Positions 61,037-64,000 of a DNA stretch of 64,000 nt are shown here, piece by piece (position 1 is the first letter of the stretch; every line of letters begins with the position of its first letter). Under the pieces are notes generated by a model. That model made no database searches. It was given only the letters and a program-made list of their open reading frames with translations, and was not told where the DNA came from. Made by a program: the position numbers and the translations under genes. This DNA is from Streptomyces sp. ALI-76-A (GTDB lineage Bacteria; Actinomycetota; Actinomycetes; Streptomycetales; Streptomycetaceae): contig NZ_JASVWB010000002.1 of NCBI RefSeq assembly GCF_030287445.1, positions 2,418,001-2,482,000 of the forward strand, given 5' to 3'.

Positions 61037-62773
61037 TCAGCCCGCGTACGGGTCCTGCACCTTGCCCGGACGGGCCAGGAACTCGAAGTCGCAGCCGGTG
61101 TCGGCCTGGGTGATCTGGTCGTTGTAGAGCGCGCCGTAGCCGCGCTCGTAGCGGACGGGCGGCGGTGTCCACTCGGCCCGCCGGCGCTCCAGCTCGTCGT
61201 CGTCCACGGCGAGATGGAGGCTGCGTGCCTCCACGTCCAGGGTGATCCTGTCCCCGGTGCGGACGAGGGCCAGCGGGCCGCCGACATACGACTCGGGGGC
61301 CACGTGCAGGACGCAGGCGCCGTAACTGGTGCCGCTCATCCGGGCGTCGGAGATCCGGACCATGTCCCGCACGCCCTGCCTGAGCAGGTGGTCGGGGATC
61401 GGCAGCATGCCGTACTCGGGCATCCCGGGGCCGCCCTTGGGCCCGGCGTTGCGCAGCACCAGCACGCTGTCCGCGGTGATGTCCAGCGACGGGTCGTTGA
61501 TGGTCCGCTGCATCGTCCGGTAGTCGTCGAAGACGACCGCCGGTCCGGTGTGCTTGAGCAGGTGCGGCTCGGCGGAGATGTGCTTGATGACCGCGCCGTC
61601 CGGGCAGAGGTTGCCGCGCAGGACGGCGACCCCGCCCTCGCCCGCCACCGGGTTGTCCCGGGTCCGGATGACCTCGTCGTTGTGCACCTGCGCGCCGGCG
61701 AGCTGCTCGCGCATCGTGTCGTGGGTGACGGTGGGCCGCTCCAGGTGGAGCAGGTCCGGGATCCGGGAGAGGAACCCGGGAAGACCGCCGGCGAAGTGGA
61801 AGTCCTCCATCAGGTACGTCTGTCCGCCGGGGCGTACGTTGGCGAGCACCGGGACCGTGCGGGCGATGCGGTCGAAGTCGTCGAGGGTGAGCGTGACGCC
61901 CGCGCGGCCCGCCATCGCGATCAGGTGGATCACGGCGTTGGTGGAGCCGCCGAGTCCGAGGACCGTGGTGACGGCGTCCGTGAAGGCGTCCTCGGTGAGG
62001 ACGTGGCTCAGTTTCCGGTCCCGGTGGACCAGTTCGACGATCGCCAGGCCGGCCTTGGCGGCCATCCGGTCGTGCCCGGAGTCGACGGCCGGGATGCTGG
62101 AGGCACCCGGGACCGTGACGCCGAGGGCCTCCGCGGCGGCCGTCAGCGTGGACGCCGTCCCCATCGTCATGCAGTGACCGGGCGAGCGGGCCAGGCCGCT
62201 CTCCAGTTCGGTCATCTCGCAGTCGCCGATGAGGCCGGCCCGCTTGTCGTCCCAGTACTTCCACATGTCGGTGCCCGAGCCGAGGACCTCGTTGCGCCAG
62301 TGCCCCGGCAGCATCGGCCCGGCCGGCACGAACACGGCGGGCAGGTCGACACTCGCCGCCCCCATGAGCAGGGCGGGCGTGGACTTGTCGCAGCCGCCCA
62401 TGAGCACGGCTCCGTCGACGGGGTAGGACCGCAGCAGTTCCTCGGTCTCCATCGCCAGCATGTTGCGGTAGAGCATCGGGGTCGGCTTCTGGAAGGTCTC
62501 ACTGAGCGTGGAGACCGGGAACTCCAGCGGGAAGCCCCCCGCCTGCCACACCCCGCGCTTCACGGCCTGCGCGCGGTCGCGCAGGTGGACGTGGCAGGGG
62601 TTGATGTCGGACCAGGTGTTGAGGATCGCGATGACCGGCTTGCCGAGGTGCTCCTCGGGGAGGTAGCCGAGCTGGCGGGTGCGGGCGCGGTGGCTGAAGG
62701 AGCGCAGGCCCTCGGTTCCGTACCACTGATGGCTTCTGAGGTCTTCGGGGCGCTTCCTGGTCGGCTCGTTCAT
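61037..62773 (-). CDS. IlvD/Edd family sugar-acid dehydratase (L-arabinonate dehydratase-like)
   Basis: This 578-residue dehydratase of the iron-sulfur IlvD/Edd family probably converts an aldonate, such as L-arabinonate, to its 2-keto-3-deoxy form. Cluster cysteines appear in NTWSDINPCHVHLRD, VLMGGCDKSTPALLM and DCEMTELESG; AVDSGHDRMAAKAG follows. The MGTASTLTAAAEALG segment is typical of the family. It lacks features specific to branched-chain synthesis and sits in a pentose-rich pectin locus. The ATG overlaps the DHDPS-family stop. Confidence 0.85.
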   Translation of the reverse strand: MNEPTRKRPEDLRSHQWYGTEGLRSFSHRARTRQLGYLPEEHLGKPVIAILNTWSDINPCHVHLRDRAQAVKRGVWQAGGFPLEFPVSTLSETFQKPTPMLYRNMLAMETEELLRSYPVDGAVLMGGCDKSTPALLMGAASVDLPAVFVPAGPMLPGHWRNEVLGSGTDMWKYWDDKRAGLIGDCEMTELESGLARSPGHCMTMGTASTLTAAAEALGVTVPGASSIPAVDSGHDRMAAKAGLAIVELVHRDRKLSHVLTEDAFTDAVTTVLGLGGSTNAVIHLIAMAGRAGVTLTLDDFDRIARTVPVLANVRPGGQTYLMEDFHFAGGLPGFLSRIPDLLHLERPTVTHDTMREQLAGAQVHNDEVIRTRDNPVAGEGGVAVLRGNLCPDGAVIKHISAEPHLLKHTGPAVVFDDYRTMQRTINDPSLDITADSVLVLRNAGPKGGPGMPEYGMLPIPDHLLRQGVRDMVRISDARMSGTSYGACVLHVAPESYVGGPLALVRTGDRITLDVEARSLHLAVDDDELERRRAEWTPPPVRYERGYGALYNDQITQADTGCDFEFLARPGKVQDPYAG

Positions 62774-63678
62774 ATGGACCACCGGGAGGCGATGGCGGCG
62801 ACCTCGACGCGCTCGTCCTCGGGCAGCGGGCGGCTCGGCGGACGGACGTCGCGGCGGCACAGGCCGAGGGAGGCGAGGGCCTCCTTGACGACCGTGACGT
62901 TGTTGGCGGAGCCGTTGGCCGCCCGCAGCTCCTCGAAGCGGCGGATCTGCTCCCAGACCTTCATGGCGGCCGGGAAGTCACCGGCCCGCAGTGCCTCGAT
63001 CATGTTCAGCGAGACGGACGGGGCGACGTTCACCAGCCCCGAGGTGAAGCCGGTGGCGCCGGCGGAGAAGTACGAGGGGGCGTACGGCTCGGCGAGACCG
63101 GCCACCCACACGAAGCGGTCCAGGCCGGCGTCGCGGGCGAACGCCGCGAACCTGGCCGCGTCCGGGACGGCGTACTTCACGCCGATCACGTTGGGGCAGG
63201 CGTCGGCGAGTTCGGCGAGGCGGACACCGTGCAGCTGCGCGTTGCGGATGTACGGGACCACCCCCAGCTCGGGCACCGACTCCGCGATGGCGCGGTGGTA
63301 GTCCACCCAGCCGCTCTGCGCGACGTAGGGGTGGACGGGCTGGTGGACCATGACCATCCGGGCCCCGCGCTCACGGGCGTGGCGGGCGGAGGCGATGGCC
63401 GTGGGGATGTCATGGCCGACCCCGACGAGGATGACGGCCCGCTCCCCCGCCTCGTCGATGGTCAGCTCCGTGACCAGTTGCCGTTCCTCGGGCGTGAGGG
63501 CGTAGAACTCGCCGGTGTTGCCGTTCGGGGTGAGGGTCCTGACGCCACCGTCGAGCAGACGACGCAGCAGGGCCCGGTGGGTGTCCTGGTCGATGGTGCC
63601 GTCCTCGGCGAACGGGGTCACCGGGATCGCCACCACGTCGGCCAGGGCCGCCCGCTGGGTCTCGAACGTCGTTGTCAT
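62770..63678 (-). CDS. Dihydrodipicolinate synthase family enzyme (keto-deoxy sugar acid dehydratase/aldolase)
   Basis: This 302-residue TIM-barrel enzyme has the Schiff-base lysine in VIGVKYAVPDAARF and the catalytic tyrosine in VVPYIRNAQLHG; the substrate loop is TPNGNTGEFYALTPEE. Family members include L-2-keto-3-deoxyarabonate dehydratase and 5-dehydro-4-deoxyglucarate dehydratase, both of which yield 2-oxoglutarate semialdehyde. With the adjacent aldonate dehydratase, the first is the better guess. An aldolase giving pyruvate is the alternative. It overlaps both neighbours by four bases. Confidence 0.85.
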   Translation of the reverse strand: MTTTFETQRAALADVVAIPVTPFAEDGTIDQDTHRALLRRLLDGGVRTLTPNGNTGEFYALTPEERQLVTELTIDEAGERAVILVGVGHDIPTAIASARHARERGARMVMVHQPVHPYVAQSGWVDYHRAIAESVPELGVVPYIRNAQLHGVRLAELADACPNVIGVKYAVPDAARFAAFARDAGLDRFVWVAGLAEPYAPSYFSAGATGFTSGLVNVAPSVSLNMIEALRAGDFPAAMKVWEQIRRFEELRAANGSANNVTVVKEALASLGLCRRDVRPPSRPLPEDERVEVAAIASRWSI

Positions 63679-64000
63679 GCCGGACCGTCCTCTCCCTGGG
63701 CCTCGGACTCCGCTTGCGGAAAGGCCCGTTCGACGAAGGACGCGATGTGTGCGTGCAGCGCGAGCCCCGCGCCGTCGGCGTCACCGGCGAGGGCGAGCCG
63801 CAGGATCTCCCGGTGCTCACCGGCCTCCCGGTCCCAGGAGGGCGAGGCCGCCCAGGCGACGGCGGAGACCAGGGCCGCCTGGTCGCGGACCTCGTCGAGC
63901 ATCCGGCCGAGCAGCGGGTTGCCGCACGGCAGGTACAGGGCGCGGTGGAACTCCCGGTTGGCGAGGGACCGTTCGGCGGTGTCGGTCGCCGCGTCGGCCC
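63675..64000 (-). CDS. GntR-family regulator, FCD effector domain (N terminus outside the window)
   Basis: The reverse strand is open from the window edge to the stop at 63675, so about 107 C-terminal residues are visible. They match an FCD domain: ANREFHRALYLPCGNPLLGR, MLDEVRDQAALVSAVAW, and HREILRLALAGDADGAGLAL. The DNA-binding part lies beyond 64000. It is coupled to the DHDPS-family gene, so it probably regulates the sugar-acid pathway in response to a sugar acid such as arabinonate or a uronate derivative. Confidence 0.83.
   Translation of the reverse strand, partial: ADAATDTAERSLANREFHRALYLPCGNPLLGRMLDEVRDQAALVSAVAWAASPSWDREAGEHREILRLALAGDADGAGLALHAHIASFVERAFPQAESEAQGEDGPA

Overview
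The window is high-GC DNA with dense, head-to-tail, overlapping genes, GTG starts and an ectABCD operon. Actinobacterial families such as a SigE-type sigma factor and a CbiG-CobJ fusion are present, as is a rare TTA codon in a regulator. Together these point to a Streptomyces or close relative (inference from gene content and style; no marker gene such as rRNA is present). No tRNA, rRNA or CRISPR was seen.

Region 1 (1-16101, + strand) is most of a cobalamin (B12) biosynthesis operon: cobQ (cut by the window edge), cobN, a fused ChlI/ChlD chelatase subunit, cobO, cobB, cobI, cobM, cobL, a cbiG-cobJ fusion, cobH, a CbiX-type chelatase and a cobC-like aminotransferase. Nearly all junctions are start/stop overlaps. 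cobB carries a repeat-like insert in its interdomain linker. The 3' end holds a perfect 66-bp tandem duplication shared with the end of a broken, opposite-strand DUF2264 gene.

Region 2 (17-38 kb) is mixed metabolism. It holds an amidohydrolase, a PIG-L deacetylase, a polar amino-acid ABC transporter and a class V aminotransferase. The ectoine/hydroxyectoine operon ectABCD follows, with a long AT-richer leader containing a GlnR-like site. Then come a second class V aminotransferase, a DsbA/FrnE-like thioredoxin-fold protein with a 15-bp tandem repeat at its stop codon, and a 700-bp gene-poor stretch with a large inverted repeat. The region ends with a DUF1349 protein, a ketoglutarate-semialdehyde-type dehydrogenase divergent from an IclR regulator, a GNAT acetyltransferase, a penicillin-binding protein, a purine permease, and a SigE-family sigma factor coupled to a membrane-anchored partner.

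Region 3 (37.9-64 kb, mostly - strand) is a large pectin-utilisation locus. It encodes secreted pectate lyases of families PL1 (four, one fused to a pectinesterase), PL3 (one) and PL9-like (two), and three CE8 pectinesterase domains. It also encodes a CE12-like acetylesterase, another secreted esterase, two GH43 proteins (one with two catalytic domains), a sugar ABC transporter (binding protein and two permeases, no ATPase), a DUF6807 protein and a Gfo/Idh/MocA oxidoreductase. It ends with a sugar-acid dehydratase, a dihydrodipicolinate-synthase-family enzyme and an FCD/GntR regulator cut by the window edge. The proposed logic is that secreted enzymes demethylate, deacetylate and cleave pectin and its arabinan side chains, the ABC transporter imports oligomers, and the IlvD/Edd and DHDPS-family enzymes, with the semialdehyde dehydrogenase at 30-31.7 kb, send the sugar acid to 2-oxoglutarate. 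A LacI-type palindrome upstream of the permease operon recurs upstream of the broken DUF2264 gene at 17 kb, and a CGAAA-N-TTTCG palindrome lies between two divergent pectin genes.
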